DNA of 64,000 bases from Ceratodon purpureus (taxonomy: Eukaryota > Streptophyta > Bryopsida > Pseudoditrichales > Ditrichaceae). A program made the translations under genes and the position numbers. Positions 39,501 through 49,818 of this stretch are shown here, piece by piece. How positions within the stretch are numbered: the stretch's first letter is position 1; every line of letters begins with the position of its first letter. The DNA is taken from the NCBI GenBank assembly GCA_014871385.1, contig CM026431.1, positions 15,169,118-15,233,117 of the forward strand, read 5' to 3'. The notes under the pieces are model-generated. The model had not been told where the DNA came from. It did no database searches and saw only the letters and a program-made list of their open reading frames with translations.

Positions 39501-40822
39501 AAAACCCTGAAAGGGTTTGTCAGGCAAAAGGCCCGTCCGGAGGGAAGTATGGCTGAAGGTTACATAGTGTCAGAGGCTATGTTTTACATCACAGAGTATG
39601 TGCAACGTCTCTACAGCAGTGCCCCCAGGCTGTGGGAACTGGAGCAGGATGTGCGACTGTCAGGGATTGTTTTGCCCAAAAAGAAGTCGGAGCAAATTCT
39701 GAAGCCTGTCCTGAGAGAACAAGTGCACAGATTCATCATGAAGAATTCTCCTGCATTTGAGAAATGGCGTGACCGGTAAAACCCTCCTTTCATTTTTTAG
39801 CTTCCTTGATTTTAATTGATTATCATTCCTTCCCCTTGCATGAGTTGTTTTCACATTTTCATGTACTGAACTTGGAGATAACCTCCTAATCAGCTCCCTG
39901 GTGCTCTCTCAGGTATGCTGCTGAACAAGGGGACAATCCCAATCTCCCCTCCTTCAAGGACTGGGCCCTGCCAGCTTTACAAGCAGCTCAAATAGGGGGG
40001 GAGGAGATATCGGCCCAAGAGTTCGACATAGCCACTGGCCCTATGGTAAAGGCTGAATTCTTCTCTGCTATGTGGGCCTATGGGCGGCACTTCCGGGTTA
40101 TGGACAGAGACATGCGCAAAAAAGACACTTTCGACTGTGGCATTTCCTCCATGTACGAGGAAGATGGGGAAGGTACAGAGTACCTTGGATATGTTGACAG
40201 TATAATACGAATCCAGTACGAGAGTTTTAACACTGTCTTAATCAAGGGGAAATGGTACAATTCGATTATACGGCGTGGTTCATCCGGTACCCTCGTACAA
40301 GACGAATGTGGGGTGGTACGCATTAAGGCTGGCAGATTCATGTCTGAATCTTCCGTTACAGACGAACCCCTGGTTTTTCCAAAAGACGTCGCCCAGGTGT
40401 TTTACGTGGAGGATAACATCAACCGAGGTTGGAAACTGGTGGTACACGTGAACACGCGGTCCCGTCGCGTTTTCTATCAGAGAGAGCGGGAGTCTCTTGA
40501 CGAGTCTGAAGAGGCCGACATTGGGGATTTCACTGGGCAGGAAGAGCCACCATTGGAGCAACGCCGTGGAGATGTCCTGGTCGGTGTTGAAGCGGACGAC
40601 GCGGCAGGGGAAGACGTGGCCTCCAGCGATGGTGGTAGCGATTTGGGAGCAGACAGTGAGTATGATCTCGACATAGTCGAGGGCAACATCCCCGAATCAG
40701 AATCTGAAGAGGGAGAGGCGCTCAGAGGCTCGCACGGCGGTCTAATCCTGCCTGACCTGGAGGCGCACGAGGTCGCTGAGCTAGAAAGCGATGGCGAATT
40801 CGAGGACCGCATTGGGCAATAG
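24529..40822 (+). CDS. TNP2-type CACTA transposase, spliced, with an LTR element in one intron
   Basis: Predicted transposase cutting at the CACTA ends. Exons: 24529-24701, 25356 to about 25632, about 26190-26863, 36403-36745, 36853-37340, 38853-39775 and 39913-40822. The left edge of the third exon is unresolved; all other phases fit, and I find no stop from 26234 to the end. In order I see a transposase-associated Cys motif (CPCRKCD), a tnp2 region ([72 protein letters not shown]), the family signature [15 protein letters not shown], a DUF4218-like part ([20 protein letters not shown]), a DUF4216-like part ([20 protein letters not shown]) and an acidic tail. The intron 26864-36402 holds the whole LTR retrotransposon, whose target duplication keeps an AG acceptor in place. 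Exact start codon is an inference. Confidence 0.85.
25216..27204 (+). repeat. duplicated intron segments in TNP2
   Basis: 26862-26970 is repeated at 27098-27204 (both start GTATCACCCTCTTCCACTGC and end in a pyrimidine-rich TTTATATTCCA). 26970-27097 resembles 25216-25355, the end of an earlier intron. The intron before the LTR insertion was thus built by local copying, which also duplicated possible splice sites. Confidence 0.75.
27206..27890 (+). repeat. 5' LTR of the Gypsy element
   Basis: 685 bp, TGTTACC at the start and GATAACA at the end. Same length as the right copy, and the sequences look identical. A short open frame inside is repeated in the other LTR and is not a gene. Confidence 0.95.
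27939..35672 (+). CDS. Gypsy Gag-Pol polyprotein with a long C-terminal extension
   Basis: One open frame of 2577 codons. Approximate residue positions: Gag 1-340 with a CX2CX4HX4C zinc knuckle near 354; aspartic protease motif (LVDGGSGVN) near 538; reverse transcriptase with YLDD near 961; RNase H (HTDAS) near 1109; integrase zinc finger 1321-1367 and D-D-E core (GLDFVGP, SDQGSHF, GQAEST) 1392-1490. After a Pro/Ser-rich linker an extra region starts near 1855. It contains a globular part like the plant-specific putative transposon domain seen in other Gypsy elements, a coiled coil (about 2150-2300), an acidic stretch and a Cys/His cluster near 2506 ([19 protein letters not shown]) that recalls the zf-XS finger of SGS3. 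Extension homologies are inference; the Gag-Pol assignment is firm. Confidence 0.92.
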   Translation: MKIKTLTMPPRKLPLERINEAEDAAQQDDPESTKEFLIWMKQQMTDLVNKNEATNAKLELLSAQYHTLQESRTPEAVNTAHQASEALPEALRSTTFPRDNHTAATLPSQGDNSKTIKYPKISYPVFDEAGDPDWHVRRFKVIARTNGVTNNEDLQNIFGTTLQGNHINWYIDFETEHSHATWEDMERSFLHKFRKLKTSSEVLRALGSITQDKNEPVDKFYDRFKQLADKLSQRPEEDYLCEWFKKGLLPWIQQGIVIRGVKTLQDILTAANDISRELGALNRVQAPLLPLPNLRPENRPSLAPCSNCGKIHGGRCWYANTTARPEDTRRPRPNTAAVYPEEINVDAVQANRGDACWECGSLTHRRSQCPQLHQRWAQYRSTSGQQGPMDHQKIPGTPRRGGVTLTEVHGVETNVSTIGTAVVTTRSKGPTESHVVEHRKPFPENHWERLHKIRQDLQEGLENAHTPSHLQQILEDTNVTITLSKLIKLSPELQKYLQQAASPEGTPDTEIIEVNATTLDPDAAVIHLQLGTHELANVLVDGGSGVNVMSNHLRKQLGLPSPKLAQFILRMANDAPVTPLGILSAVDITTHGVSTPATFVIIDMPNSSSFPVILGRPWLRDMNAIHDWSRNQIRIQQQGKTMVIPVDSCITRAKANQIRHKAGTNWTKGLSPKQEAMVFQAHPDLIPVAEIHLASMVAEHDRMDIPPHFSQEIQENITVNAVPANQTLQQEVVTGWSHGAKDKVELVNLGTTENPKYIKINADAPDQVKQAAIALFHEYHDIFAWGHEDLKGIPSTLAEHTIDLVPNATPVQQRRYRMNPNYAERVKAELDKLLKAKFISPVDSAPWLSPMVIIPKKNGTLRICVDFRKLNAATKKDHYPLPYMEEIIDEVAGHEMYSFLDCFSGYYQVAMAEQDKNKTAFSTEWGPYQFERMPFGAKNAPMTFQRVMELIFRPYLKRFFRIYLDDGTVYGHIKDHISQLRQIFEACRANGVSLNADKCMFLFFAGVILGYIVCKYGKLPDPEKIKDILEITPPTDQKGIQRLLGLSQFNRIYIEKLAHITAPITALNHSKYKYPQDWTVEAQAALEKIKLAYSRAPILIAPDWSKPFHVHTDASNIAVGVMLAQNLNGKYDQPVAYASRLLNQAERNYSTTEREALAMIYAVKKFRHYLLGNKFRFMVDHHSLSYLVNQPLVTGRVARWIMILLEYDFEVVYVPGKRHIVADYLSRDSKATEEGIDDSFNEPYIQTARIDIEIPSDWRGDIMRYLTQGTTPPGLSGSRKISFVRTTLPYTVIQGQLYRRGLDQETRLCVPKGEETNIISILHDGPAGGHQGPETTIKKILGARYWWPTLHKDVHAHIKNCHACQVSTTNFQYQGQVPLKTIPPLGPFQRWGLDFVGPIRPVTKQGYKYILAATDYTTKWVEAKPLRTNTALVTASFIYDNIITRFGCPLEIVSDQGSHFVNAVIEDLLDNHIIKHRTSTVYYPQGNGQAESTNKTLINMLRRFIHANQSDWDDCLPAALWAYRVATKTATQVSPFEMVYGTQPLLPTEYIAPTFQSLRTKDYTPHRVLAARIQDIHHLEEIRAQAIQNIQHKQELTTRHFQSTKPIRNFQKGDQVLWCPRDPKIRKTKFESIWHGPYRVQLVLPNNTVLLVNSENFDTYATIVNSTKLKHYHSDTPVTTPTLSLGEIYNRLATEAQTNLDDVDPSIPSASKETNDTVDIHVSHISVCLPAGQGQLECPNDGTYPGPTGFRIHRLPPPPSTLGCRHDHLHHASPCPSVQSRPPRLQGSSSAHPGSLHLPSPLSSLPVFHPPLLPLRAGSVRDAPVLISSPGSSLQPRLPLLLPWLSHPAHTLLVTMKTARKTYPPFYVPRMILEWKRKPDLIWHTEVGLGKYWTLVEGKVNIKHCNEFMASMRTRDETELYPSGMVEGVLVQFSARYLHKFFGWDGLGVTTWSSDCRHPQPDIAARVGNLQLKEDKRYDVFALGDHLTDPWFSRMRGVLSQVYFQNNCNGILPEQLSLLLMADQGEKINWGMLVEQNFRVQLLGHRKDLDYHSPIGPFLSAYIQNYLAFYRRHGKGPLMGTFFDIQRELATAAARDPNLPGPSKRPRSEEPAKPTGTTSVSQTATAWGPCATRFHTKSTALSECVGEMLEWIRTAEQEKEEQRDMEERYRRKVTSAIQGARDQAQRILDKTHSEYRQQIEEKDQTLDNLRHQVANFELEIRAAQDHVDMLAKEKASAVERVQHLEQQGQEYLARCKALTSQNEALRQGQKSQGGEESLYLQDQRTTAEQALQEFEANKAGWIHMAAKLITNSAYAWLREHPSTAADPPQEFLDHCIDSTLATMELEQSENDWENMEFDNIDFENLEVAALSIPPTSKPAPISPLQVPQAEPRPPSIHISEDQERVDIPDQFTDPEDTPQPSPHLPSQTRASPPQVNSMVSLRPKSFKKHKDALKQIEEEFNLEEPNSDEEEAEEELATAIAEVKKYFHANPDLIAMYSDPEANHVQCPACNKTLGKTVYDIYQHALTSRTQHNLIHRGVGAAIADIYGNQAPPRRLAQVPREETRPDRRPAHRRTRG
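35716..36400 (+). repeat. 3' LTR of the Gypsy element
   Basis: 685 bp with the same ends as the left LTR, preceded by the purine-rich GAAGGAAGGGCTAAA and followed by the target duplication AGAAA. Confidence 0.95.
37341..38852 (+). other. TNP2 intron, pyrimidine-rich
   Basis: Intron between the HDFPGYG-containing exon and the [10 protein letters not shown] exon. It is C/T-rich on the plus strand, with a C-run near 38220-38236 and another near 38475. No open frame or repeat family was recognised. Confidence 0.65.
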
Positions 40823-41386
40823 GGATTGTTCGCTTCAACACCCCCGTCTCCAGCTTTGTCTTCGTTTCTCAGGTTTCTGAGCTGCCCGTACTCACTTCAC
40901 CACATCGTTGTTTCGCTATCTAGACACGTTCGAATTATACGTGATGCTGTGCTTATGGTCGTCCCTGTTTGTGCGGCCCTTTTTCCGTGGGAGGTGTCTT
41001 TGGCTCATTTCCCTCTCAATACTGCGAGGCACCCCGTTCTCCCTTTGATGGCACTCTAGGGTTTCGGAACACAGCATCCTTCTGTCGATAGGATTCTCGA
41101 GGGAGATGCAGATTTCATACTCTTGAAATATCCGAAAGGTTTTCAAGGGAGAGGCGCTCAGCTGTACCTCGCCATCCACACCCTAATCCTTACCCCCCCT
41201 GTCGGAATGTAGCTGAAGCAGAGGAGTTTTTTTTTTCTCCTGACTCCCCCGGTTTGGGAAACAAGAGTCTGACTCTCACAGTATTTCTCGGTTCAGTCCA
41301 CTGCCCGGTTACAATACTCCGCGCCTTGAGTGAGTGACGCCACCTGCTCCCCCACTTTGAATTTTGTCACCATACCCGATTACTCC
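40823..41386. other. spacer between TNP2 and the BRCT gene
   Basis: About 560 bp, with the 3' end of TNP2 on the left and probably the promoter of the BRCT gene on the right. No further coding signal. Confidence 0.5.
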
Positions 41387-42115
41387 ATGGCTGGAGATGG
41401 AGGACAACGTCCGCCACGAAAGCGAAGAAGGAAACTGGGGCTGGGGATGTCGTTCGAGAGGCGTGCTGACAAGCTTCTCCAAGGCTGCGATCAGCTCCTG
41501 CAAGAGCTCGGTGCCTTGGAGGCTGAATTCTTGGAGTTCTGGCGTTCAATACGTCCGTTCAAGGGAGTTACGATCTTCCTGGCGCCTCCCATTCACTCCA
41601 CGTAAGCCACTGCAACCTAACTTCATTTCACATTTCCTTCAAGCATTCTCATTATAAATCTCTCTATGTAGATGAACTGACCTTTGTTCTCCAGGAATCC
41701 GGACTCTCAAACAATTGCCTCCTTCACGCTACGGAGGCTGCTTAGAAATGCAAAGTTACTTGGAGCGGAGTCCGATAGCACCCTCGACTACACAACGACG
41801 CATGTCATTACGTTCCGACCCACTCATTCCAGGAACCTGGAGTCTAAAAACATTCTACGAAGGTGAAGCATCCTCCTCCCTCTTTATTCGCTGCACCCCA
41901 TTCTGCACTGTATCTCCTTGATTTTGTATTACAGCTTTGCACTAACATATCTCCGCTATAGCAGTTTGGGAGGACCGGATGTTCAACGGATTGTGACATT
42001 GAGCCCCTTCTGGCACCCTAAAGGAGAGAGCATCAAAGTAGTCTACCACGACTGGTTAGTGGATTCCCTGGCTGCTGGAACGTTAGTCCCGATTCAGTCC
42101 TATCTGGCTATGTAG
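41387..42115 (+). CDS. small BRCT-domain protein, DNA ligase IV-like, carried by the CACTA element
   Basis: Three exons (41387-41601, 41695-41862, 41935-42115) with GT-AG borders and matching phases give an unbroken 187-residue protein. The N terminus has a nuclear-localisation-like cluster (PPRKRRRK) and a Leu-rich helix with heptad character. Residues from about 63 read as one BRCT fold: FKGVTIFLAPPIHSTNPDS, then FTLRRLLRNAKLLGAE, TTTHVI, NILRSF, and finally IKVVYHDWLVDSLAAGTLVP. The order and spacing closely recall the second BRCT domain of plant DNA ligase IV as I remember it (SLRRL, THLV, ILKSF, then V-x-x-x-WLEDC/S). In that enzyme the BRCT pair and its linker hold XRCC4. The ligase catalytic domain is absent. 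The piece was probably captured with its introns. Whether it is expressed is unknown. Another BRCT family cannot be excluded. Confidence 0.7.
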
Positions 42116-42269
42116 CTCTCTCACTTTTAAATGCAAATCCCTCTTGCTTCTTTTGAGAGTTTCAACAGCCTTTCCGGTCCATCTGCTTGGTCAATTCTGT
42201 CCCCTGGGACGGAGTTTTTATTACTACTCCCCTGTTCCTGACCATGCACTCCCCCATGCCTGATTCCTA

Positions 42270-43860
42270 ATGTTATATTTTCTGAATTTTGCTCATCGGC
42301 ACACAATTCTGCACTTTTTTCTGATATTGTCTGATTATGCGAAGAAAAACAATGTGAATACATCTGCATTAACACAGTCAGAGATTAGGGATATTATCCT
42401 TGGTGCTCAAATTACTCCTCCATCGCAACAACGGCAGCAGATAGCAGAGATCGGGAAGCAGGTAAGCATCTGTTTTTGTGATTATGTATTCATTGTTTTA
42501 TGCTTTTTCCTCTTTCAAATTTTCCTAGATTTCTTTCAGGGAAATGTCAAATTCTGTCGAAATTTCTCCCGAGCCTGATCTTGGTTGGTGCATGGTCGAA
42601 ACCACAAGGACTCTCCTAATATCTCATTCGTCACGTACTGAATTTGCAGGCAAAGGAGGCCACTCAATTGGCTGCAGTCACGACCAAGACAACGATCATC
42701 CACGGAGACGATCTGATTGTGAAAAGAACGAGTCCTTATGAGCAAGCAGTATTTGGTTCTAAAACAGATTGGCGAGTGAGAGCTATCTCTGCCACCAATC
42801 TCCATCTTCATGTGAACCACATTTATGTCAATTCAGACGATATCAAGGTATGTACTTGGGGCGTAGCAATCTGGCTGACTTGTCTTCACTGAATCCGAAT
42901 ATGTATTTTAAATTAGCTTCATTTCTCTATACTCTTGTTGACGCTTAATTGCTATCAAACTGAGTGATTATTGTTGTTTGTTTGGCATGCAGGAGTCTGG
43001 TTACACATACATTATGCCAAAGAACGTCCTGAAGAAGTTTATTTGTATTGCCGACTTGAGGACTCAAATTGCTAGATACTTGTACGGGGTCAGTCCTCCT
43101 GAAAATCCTCAGGTTAAGGAGATTCGGTGCATAGTGTTGCCTCCACAGTGGGGCACACATCAGCAGGTTCATCTTCCTGCTGGGCTACCTGAGCACGAAT
43201 TCTTGAATGAGCTGGAGCCTCTTGGTTCGCTTCATACCCAACCGAATGAGCTTCCGCAGCTCTCACCTGAGGACCTCACAAGTCATGCTCGTATCCCGGA
43301 GAACAACAAGCAGTGGGATGGTGAAAAGTGCATTATTTTGACCTGCAGTTTTACCCCTGGCTCTTGCTCGTTGACAGCCTACAAGCTGACGCCAACTGGG
43401 TACGAATGGGGACGAGCTAACAAGGATAGTGGCAGCAACCCCCATGGTTACTTGCCCACGCACTATGAGAAAGTACAGATGTTTCTGAGTGAGGGATTCC
43501 TTGCGTTTTATATGGTTAGTTACATCACCTGATTGCCTCTATTGATTGTGTTTACCTGCCTTGTCTTGCAGTCCGATCTGACTTACATTGTCAGGAATCT
43601 TTTCAAGAACCTAAATGTTTTGCATAGAAGTGGCTACTAATATTTCTGTACTATTGCTTGTTGATCAGGTTCCTGATAATGGTCCATGGAACTACAATTT
43701 CATGGGACTTGAACACTCTGTGGGGCTGAAGTATGGAATCAAGCTTTCAATACCGAGGGAATTTTATGACGAAGACCATCGGCCGGCACATTTTTTGGAG
43801 TTCAGCAATGTGGAGGAGAACGATGCCGCAGAGGGAGACCGGGAAGATGTGTTTACTTAG
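42270..43860 (+). CDS. PRP8 C-terminal fragment (Jab1/MPN region) captured by the CACTA element
   Basis: Exons 42270-42461, 42650-42847, 42993-43514 and 43669-43860 join in phase into 367 open codons ending in TAG. From about residue 18 the sequence follows plant PRP8 almost word for word: [114 protein letters not shown]. This is the tail of the core spliceosome protein, containing the Jab1/MPN domain that binds the helicase BRR2. The full protein exceeds 2300 residues, so most is missing. Several normally invariant positions differ (for example Ser for Trp in [10 protein letters not shown], Arg for Gly in IARYLYG), suggesting relaxed or altered constraint. The first 17 residues derive from non-coding sequence. 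Intron retention shows capture from genomic DNA. Being inside the transposon, it is not the host PRP8 gene. Confidence 0.85.
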
Positions 43861-45086
43861 TTGACATGATCTCGCATGCCACTTACTGTATTGTTGCTGT
43901 GGGACCACTTGACTACAGGGTAGGTGCAGGTTCGCACCTTGAGCTGTGCTTTTGAACTTAATGAAAGCGGCGAAGAACCTATTATGTGCAGCACTAGTCT
44001 TTCTTGGTATATCCAATCCTGCTATTTTTACCTTTGCCTTGCTCTGATGCATGCTTCGAAGGCAAGATGCTGCAGACTATCCAGCTGGTTCAAGATTGTT
44101 TTGAAAGATATATTTGGCTTGCGTTTGTTCATACCCATGGTTCCTAAAGGATTTTGTTGCATTTGAAGCACTGAAGTTGGGAATATCAAATTTCCACATC
44201 ATCCTTCTGAGTAGTTATTTTCTTGTGGTGGACAAGCATGACAGTTGAGATTGAAGATGCTGCCTACTTGAGCATGTACAAGCCCAGCGCTCTTAATGTG
44301 CGTTGCTGTCAGATTTACTGTATCCATGGAGCAGCCTGGTAGTGCATGTTTAGATAGTTCACTACTGTTTTGTGTTGGAGAGAAGGGGACACACTTGAGT
44401 TGGTGTGGTCTCAGCAAAATGTCAAGACAGCGCAAGCAGTGACGTAGACCATAGACTTTGTTCACAGGAAACAATGACTCAAGGTTGCAATGTAAGCATT
44501 TTTGTATAGATAGCAACAATTTTGTCTAATGAGCACGAGTCTTGGCAATTGATGGTCCATGGTAGATGAATGTTTGTTTTGCATTATTGTCTATAAGATT
44601 AAAACGTTGATTCTTTCATTGTGAGTTCGGGAGAGCTGTAATTGATGCATTGAAAAAAAGCGAATCTCATTAATTAAAGAACTTCAAACATGAAAGGATT
44701 TTGGAATCTCAAATTCTGTTGGAATGCCAGTGAAGTATATTTACATTACAAAACATATACAAATATAAACCTCAAAGAAGGTAATATTCTCATACATTGT
44801 GTACAGTCTAGATTTCCTACTTTTAGCCAGAAGTATTGCTTTTCGCAATTGCTTACACTTGAAATGAGTCACGTCAATTGTTCTTAGGGTACCTCATCTC
44901 ATATTTTTTTAGTGGTTTGTTGTTTATTCTTTGGTACGTTGTAGTGACATAGGAAATCGTCAAGTATCTTCCATAGCTCGGCCAGTGCAGAAATCTATGC
45001 AAATCTAACTTCCTTGCCTACAAAACTTGAGTCCGTGCGAAATTGAGACGCTCCGGGAGAAAACCAAACCGAAAATCCTGTTTTGG
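43861..45086. other. CACTA right part, no gene
   Basis: Follows the PRP8 stop codon and may include captured PRP8 3' flank. Open frames (43924-44166, 44199-44519, 44690-44887) lack any recognisable feature. Confidence 0.5.
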
Positions 45087-46011
45087 TTAACCCCTAAAAA
45101 TCCAGGAAAGTCGAAATGGGTTTTTGCTGTTTTGGGCAGCCACGATGAGGGGGTTAAGAATCATATTTTTGCCTAAGATTTTTGCTGGATACTACCTATA
45201 CTGCAAAGTATATGTGGTAAAATTTCCAAAGCCAAATTCCAATTTTAAGACCTTCATCTAGAAATCTTAGGTTTCAAGTCCAAAACGGACAGCTTAAAAT
45301 TAGGGTTTTTAAGAAAAAAATTCTTGAAATATTTTCATAACCGAACCACCACTCAAATTCCAAAGAGACGCAAGTCAAGAAAGAAACCAATTTTACAAGG
45401 GCAGCCTCCAAAAATTAGAATGACAACCTTCAAATTTTTGAATTATTTCTTTCAGAAGTCGTCAAAATTTCAGATTCTGAAATTTTTCAAAAATAATTGC
45501 GCTTAAAAATAAAAGATGTATAAAGGCGCGTAACCACCGTTTAGATTTTTCTAAAACCAAGTATACATAACGTCATACATGTTTTACGATATCAACGTTT
45601 TTAGACCCGCTTCTAGAAAATAATTTTTATTCCGGTCCTGAAAAGGGAATAAGTCTCTAAACTTTTGCATGGAGGTACCCAACTTGATTACGTACATGCA
45701 AAAAAGTATGAGCAAAATGTCTGGGCTAATGAACATCAAGTCCCCATTTTCACCATTTACCCTATGTCGTTCGGTTTATACCAAAAATATGTTTTGCTGC
45801 AACTTTAAACATTATAATCTCACAAATGGTAAACATCCAACACTTGAAAATTTTATCAGTACTTCTAAAGAGGGTAAAGTTCAAGATCTTACGGTTAGAT
45901 GTCTAAAAAAAGGAAAAAATACTGGTCCAAACCGTCATTCCCTCAAAGCGGTCAAAAATGACAATTTCGGAACTTGGAGCTTCAAAAAACGGCTGTATTT
46001 TTAGGGGTTAA
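45087..46011. mobile_element. 0.92 kb TTAA-flanked MITE, copy 1 (nested in CACTA)
   Basis: Ends read TTAACCCCTAAAAATCCAG on the left, and the complement with one mismatch on the right. Counting TTAA as target duplication leaves inverted ends starting CCCCTAAAAATCC, which resembles the TTAA/CCC pattern of the piggyBac superfamily. The 60- and 111-codon open frames inside are interrupted or shifted in the sister copy, so the element appears non-coding. It matches 52929-53852 along its length with roughly one difference per 12-15 bases. Confidence 0.8.
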
Positions 46012-46593
46012 AATTGTCGTCTCTACAAGGTGGTCAAAAATCATTGTTCTGGAGGGTTTCGGACCCAAAACATGCTTCGGCACTTAGGGGTTCAAGTATC
46101 ATAAAGTGTATAATTCTGGGTCCATCCCCAATATCCACGGTCATTCATCCAGTTTTTTACCTATGTAAAAGTTCAGTGCTCATTTTTACCTTCTATTTTT
46201 TAAGTCTTCAACATGTTAAATTGCCGACTCTATTACATTCCAGACTTCACAGAGATCTTACTCTCATGGTCCACTCATGCTTACACATTCATCGCCATTA
46301 CATCCCTCCATCGGATGCAAATAATTATAAACGTCCATATCTTAATACATGTTGAAAGTATTAATGGAACACGCTTGCATGTATGGAAAAATCCTGATCC
46401 GCAGTGGGAACATGGGTTGGTTTTCTGACAGCATTCCCGAAGTTAAGGGGGCGGCGCACTTCTACTGAGGGGAACACCACTGGGAACGGAAAACGTAGCT
46501 TAGCCGTGGCATCTAACAGAAAACAGCAACCGAGACAGCATTCGTAGAAAAACTTGGCTTCGTTTAGGGGACGTAGCTTATTTGCCGTAGCTT
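46012..46593. other. CACTA right subterminal region
   Basis: Contains three CGTAGCTTA motifs and GC-rich tracts close to the right end, a typical place for TNPA-type binding sites. Two overlapping open frames (46014-46355, 46213-46428) are without recognisable features. Confidence 0.5.
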
Positions 46594-46615
46594 ACCCCCC
46601 CAAATCCTAGTAGTG
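46594..46615 (-). repeat. CACTA right terminal inverted repeat
   Basis: Ends CAAATCCTAGTAGTG on the plus strand, the exact complement of the left end, followed by target duplication CCT. Confidence 0.95.
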
Positions 46616-47530
46616 CCTCTGGAGTCTGCAAGAGACGAGCAAGAGACTATTGTCGATGCGTCTTTGAATGTACATTCGAACAGAGATATCCTTGACATTT
46701 CATAACTAAGCTACTGCTGCAGATTGATGAGTAGTTGATGACTGGTTTGAAAGGAATACCGCAAGAAAGAAAGGTAATGGGAGCCAATTGATAAATGGGG
46801 GCTTTTCACTGAACCTAGGAAATGAATACCAAAAGCATTTACTGTTTGTAGACTGACACACATTGTCATGGTCATTGAAGCTCATACAAAATAACTGAAG
46901 TTTGTGCATAAATGAAACCTTCGCGCTGCAGATACTCGTTTGTGCGGCAGGTGTAATAGGAAAGGAGCAAAAGAAACTTACGGGCAATGTGCAGAATTAA
47001 AGACAGTAGTTTGTTTATTAAAAAAAAAAAAAAGAAGAGAAATTAAATCATTCATTTGAGCCATCTGCTGCCTCAATCATACCTTCATTTCCTAAGAGCA
47101 TCCGAAGTGCCTATCACTAATACGCATGAATATGCTAGTCTCCACTACGGTATTGAATGGGATCTGCGTCGACAAATTAAAACAAACCATGATACAAAGA
47201 ATGGCAAAAACGCTGCTAAGAACAAAATGTCACTTCGTTGGCTCATTCCAGCAAAAATTCTAGATAGATACACATTAAATGATCAGCCAAGATACCGCAG
47301 AAGGACACCATCGTTGCCCAGAACGAACCCTTTGTTGTCAATGAATCTGCACATCAAAATGAGTGTAAGGAAATGCACTGCATAACACGAATCCAGAGCC
47401 ATATAGTAAAATCAAATGTAAAGAAAGAAAATGACAAATACCACCAAATAAGTACATCAGTATGAATGGAGTCCGAAGACAAGCAGAGATCTTACTTTAC
47501 AGCATACAAATTAGCGGCGATTTGGTCAGC
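46616..47530 (-). pseudogene. truncated duplicate of the HCF136 3' end (copy A, right half)
   Basis: Collinear with 56756-57662. On the minus strand it retains the last HCF136 exon (47283-47346, still ending in TGA) and the last 35 bases of the preceding exon (47496-47530, [12 protein letters not shown]), with the donor GTAAG intact. Homology stops abruptly after 47530, so seven upstream exons and the promoter are missing. It cannot make HCF136. The left half of the same duplication lies on the far side of the CACTA element. Confidence 0.9.
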
Positions 47531-49250
47531 CCACCAGCAGGTCAGGTTTTGTATTTCCTGGTTCTTGTAGATGCGTCTGGTAGTCACGCAGAAGTATCCT
47601 TGCTTACAACCTGAAACATGATGGCCTTTCCCAAAATCCTAGCTATGCTTATCAAATTCAGAACCCATTTTCGTAACATACCCATCAAAACTCTGCGTAT
47701 GGACAATGCTCAAGAGTGCAAATCCCATGCCTTTCAGGAAAACAGTGAGCAACATAGTGAGCAAAAACTCGTAGGTGACTGATATCCTGGACTCTACCTG
47801 AGACTAATTCAAGGGAAGTCTGGATGTTCAGGAGGGTGGGTCTAAGACGTTGGGGGTTAGCAGCATGGAGGACAGCATGGAGGACAGCATGAAGGGCTCA
47901 TCAACAACGTGTGGGCTCATGGGAGCAACAAGCAGATCATCCAAGTTCTGGATCGAAAAACCAGTGAATGGATTTCCGTCAAAATGCATTTACCAGTTGA
48001 TCGATTGAAAACTTGGATGATCTGGATCTTGCTCCCATGAGCCCTCACATTGTTGGTCACAACAATAAGATGCGTCCTTGCGAAAATGTATACCTGATGT
48101 GGAGGTTTTGTCTTTATTGTCGATGTAGTGGATGACCAGGCTACCTTTGACGCTGGTACCAGCCGTGTGGATGCCTCGCCTCAACTGGATTTGGTAATTC
48201 TCATGATACATCAACTTATTCTCGCACTCGGAAACACGAAAACTGAAATCTGAAAAACTTGAAAAAAACTCAAGAACAGTGAGCAAAACAGTGAGCAAAA
48301 ACTCGTGCAGATAACCGGTATTGAATTGCATGGAATGAAGTTTCATCGACTATCCCATGACCTTCCGGAACTAGGACCAGTTTCTGGCGGTGGCCTAGGT
48401 GTCGCTCTAGAGGCGGCACTTCGATTCGAGGAATCCTGCTCACGCCCACAAATTCAACACTATCAATTCCGGATCCTCTAGCTGCACAAGTAAAAGATAC
48501 CAGCACATAGACACATAGACTCATGTGATAACTAACATTCATGAGTCAATGATGAACTAATACCCGCATATTAGTTTTTCGTCATTGACCAGATTCATGT
48601 TGAGGAACCAAAGAACTAACTTCAACAAAATCTTAAGGTATTCATTTTATATGAATCAACAAGGATTCAAAATAAGGACATGCTCCACAGGGCTTGCAAG
48701 AGCACATGGAAGGTTACGAAAGAGCTCTAGGAAGCTAGCTTACATCTGGAGGTGCCGCGGAATCTCGCAATCGACTCACGATACGGGCCTGGAAGCGTTG
48801 GATTTCGATGTGCAGGCTATCAACTGCACTAGGATCATCGTCCAATATCACACGATAAGGGCCTTCTCCTGTTGTTTGAACCATTCCTCCACCCCCACGT
48901 TCAAGAGCTTGCTCTGGTTGTTCTCTTTCATCCTGCGGAGCATGTATCCTCTGCACCATCTCTATAAAGACAAAAAACCCTTCACATCAGGTATTTATTT
49001 TTGCAATCGTGCATTTTACTGTTGATCAACAACAATAAACTGCCTGCTTGCAAAAATGAATACCTGATGTGGAGGTTGTCTTAATTGAGATTGGGTCGAG
49101 CGCCATGGTGCCCCTAATGGAGTAAATGCCGCTCCATGCAAACTCCCCACTGCCCCGGACCAATACTTTTCATGATACGTCAACTGCTTCTTGCAGCCGT
49201 GAACACAAAAACAATAAAAAACATTGATGCTGAAACTCGTGCTGATACCG
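47531..49250 (-). mobile_element. probable decayed LTR-retrotransposon interior
   Basis: Lies just inside the LTR-like segment 49251-49818 when read on the minus strand. It starts with a primer-site-like GGTATCAGCACGAG, which resembles the initiator-Met tRNA site used by many plant Copia elements. Short minus-strand frames (48735-48959, 48270-48542, 47990-48346) may be remnants of Gag, but I recognise no domain. The element is broken many times over and looks old. It also contains a long hairpin (47901-48057) and a repeated GTGAGCAAAAACTCGT block (near 47757 and 48289). Confidence 0.4.
47901..48057. repeat. long imperfect hairpin
   Basis: Arms 47901-47947 and 48010-48057 pair over about 46 bp with few mismatches and one symmetric 5-base internal loop. 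The core arm is GGGCTCATGGGAGCAA then AGATCATCCAAGTT. The loop is about 62 bases. It could be a snap-back repeat or a small-RNA precursor. Confidence 0.7.
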
Positions 49251-49818
49251 CGTTAGACAGCTCAAACCAAGGCAAAAACTGAAAATGAAAAGTGTGTAGC
49301 CTTCGTGAGGCTCAGCTTATTTATTCAGTGCCTCCAGGGCGGTGATTCCAGAGCCCACTGGCGGGCCCATATCCTCCAACCCCACACAGAACTCCAATTA
49401 CTCCGTCTCATCAAACTCAAGCCCACTCAAACTCTCACCTCGACACACACCCCACTGATTGCAACGTCCCTTAAACCCAACTGGTGCGAAAGCTCCAATC
49501 CCTCACATCTGAGCTACAATCAGTACCGCAAACACTCAATGAGCTTGCCCCTTGGGCCTTCAGCTGGACCAGTACCCCCACCGTCACTGGAACAATTACA
49601 CACCTGTTGCCATCGACCCCAAGTAGTCATATTCAAGATGACTGATCGATCAAAGTGATCAGACACAGTACTGATCCCACACGAGAACTGAGAGGGGTTG
49701 CCTCTTCCACACTCCACAGTACAGCTGCCTGCAGTACCACGCGGGAACAGTAACTGCAACGGACTCCTTCCTTCCCATCGAGCCTCGGGACGTGGTCCGG
49801 ACGTCCGGCCCTGCAACA
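49251..49818 (-). repeat. probable old LTR (Copia-like)
   Basis: On the minus strand it begins TGTTGCAGGGCC at 49818 and ends CTGTCTAAC near 49251, directly before the primer-site-like GGTATCAGC. Its last 120 bp (GTGGGCTCTGGAATCACCGC, AATAAATAAGCTGAGCC, GCCTTGGTTTGAG) recur on the plus strand at 55268-55383. The family is uncertain. Confidence 0.45.

Larger units (their letters stand above)
18162..46615. mobile_element. large CACTA (En/Spm) transposon, about 28.5 kb
   Basis: Both termini carry a 22-bp perfect inverted repeat that begins CACTACTAGGATTTGGGGGG. It starts at 18162 on the plus strand and at 46615 on the minus strand. Flanking CCT at 18159-18161 and 46616-46618 is the 3-bp target duplication typical of CACTA elements. 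The paralogous segment at 56.7 kb shows the uninterrupted site, confirming both boundaries. Contents: TNPA-like gene (minus), TNP2 gene (plus), a DNA ligase IV-like BRCT gene, a PRP8 C-terminal fragment, one nested LTR retrotransposon and one nested MITE. Without the LTR element it would be about 19.3 kb. The right subterminal part repeats CGTAGCTTA three times (near 46495, 46572 and 46586), perhaps binding sites for the TNPA-like protein. The TNP2 exons are open, so the element may have been recently mobile. Confidence 0.95.

Noticed and set aside
40477-40812. Ser-rich minus-strand frame of 111 codons
   Set aside because: It is the antisense shadow of the acidic tail of TNP2.
42270-43860. 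Host PRP8 gene
   Set aside because: Only the last few hundred codons are present, the first residues are non-homologous, and the locus is inside a transposon.
47056-47385. 109-codon plus-strand frame in the duplicated HCF136 end
   Set aside because: It runs antisense to the HCF136 last exon and its flank, and is broken in the sister copy.
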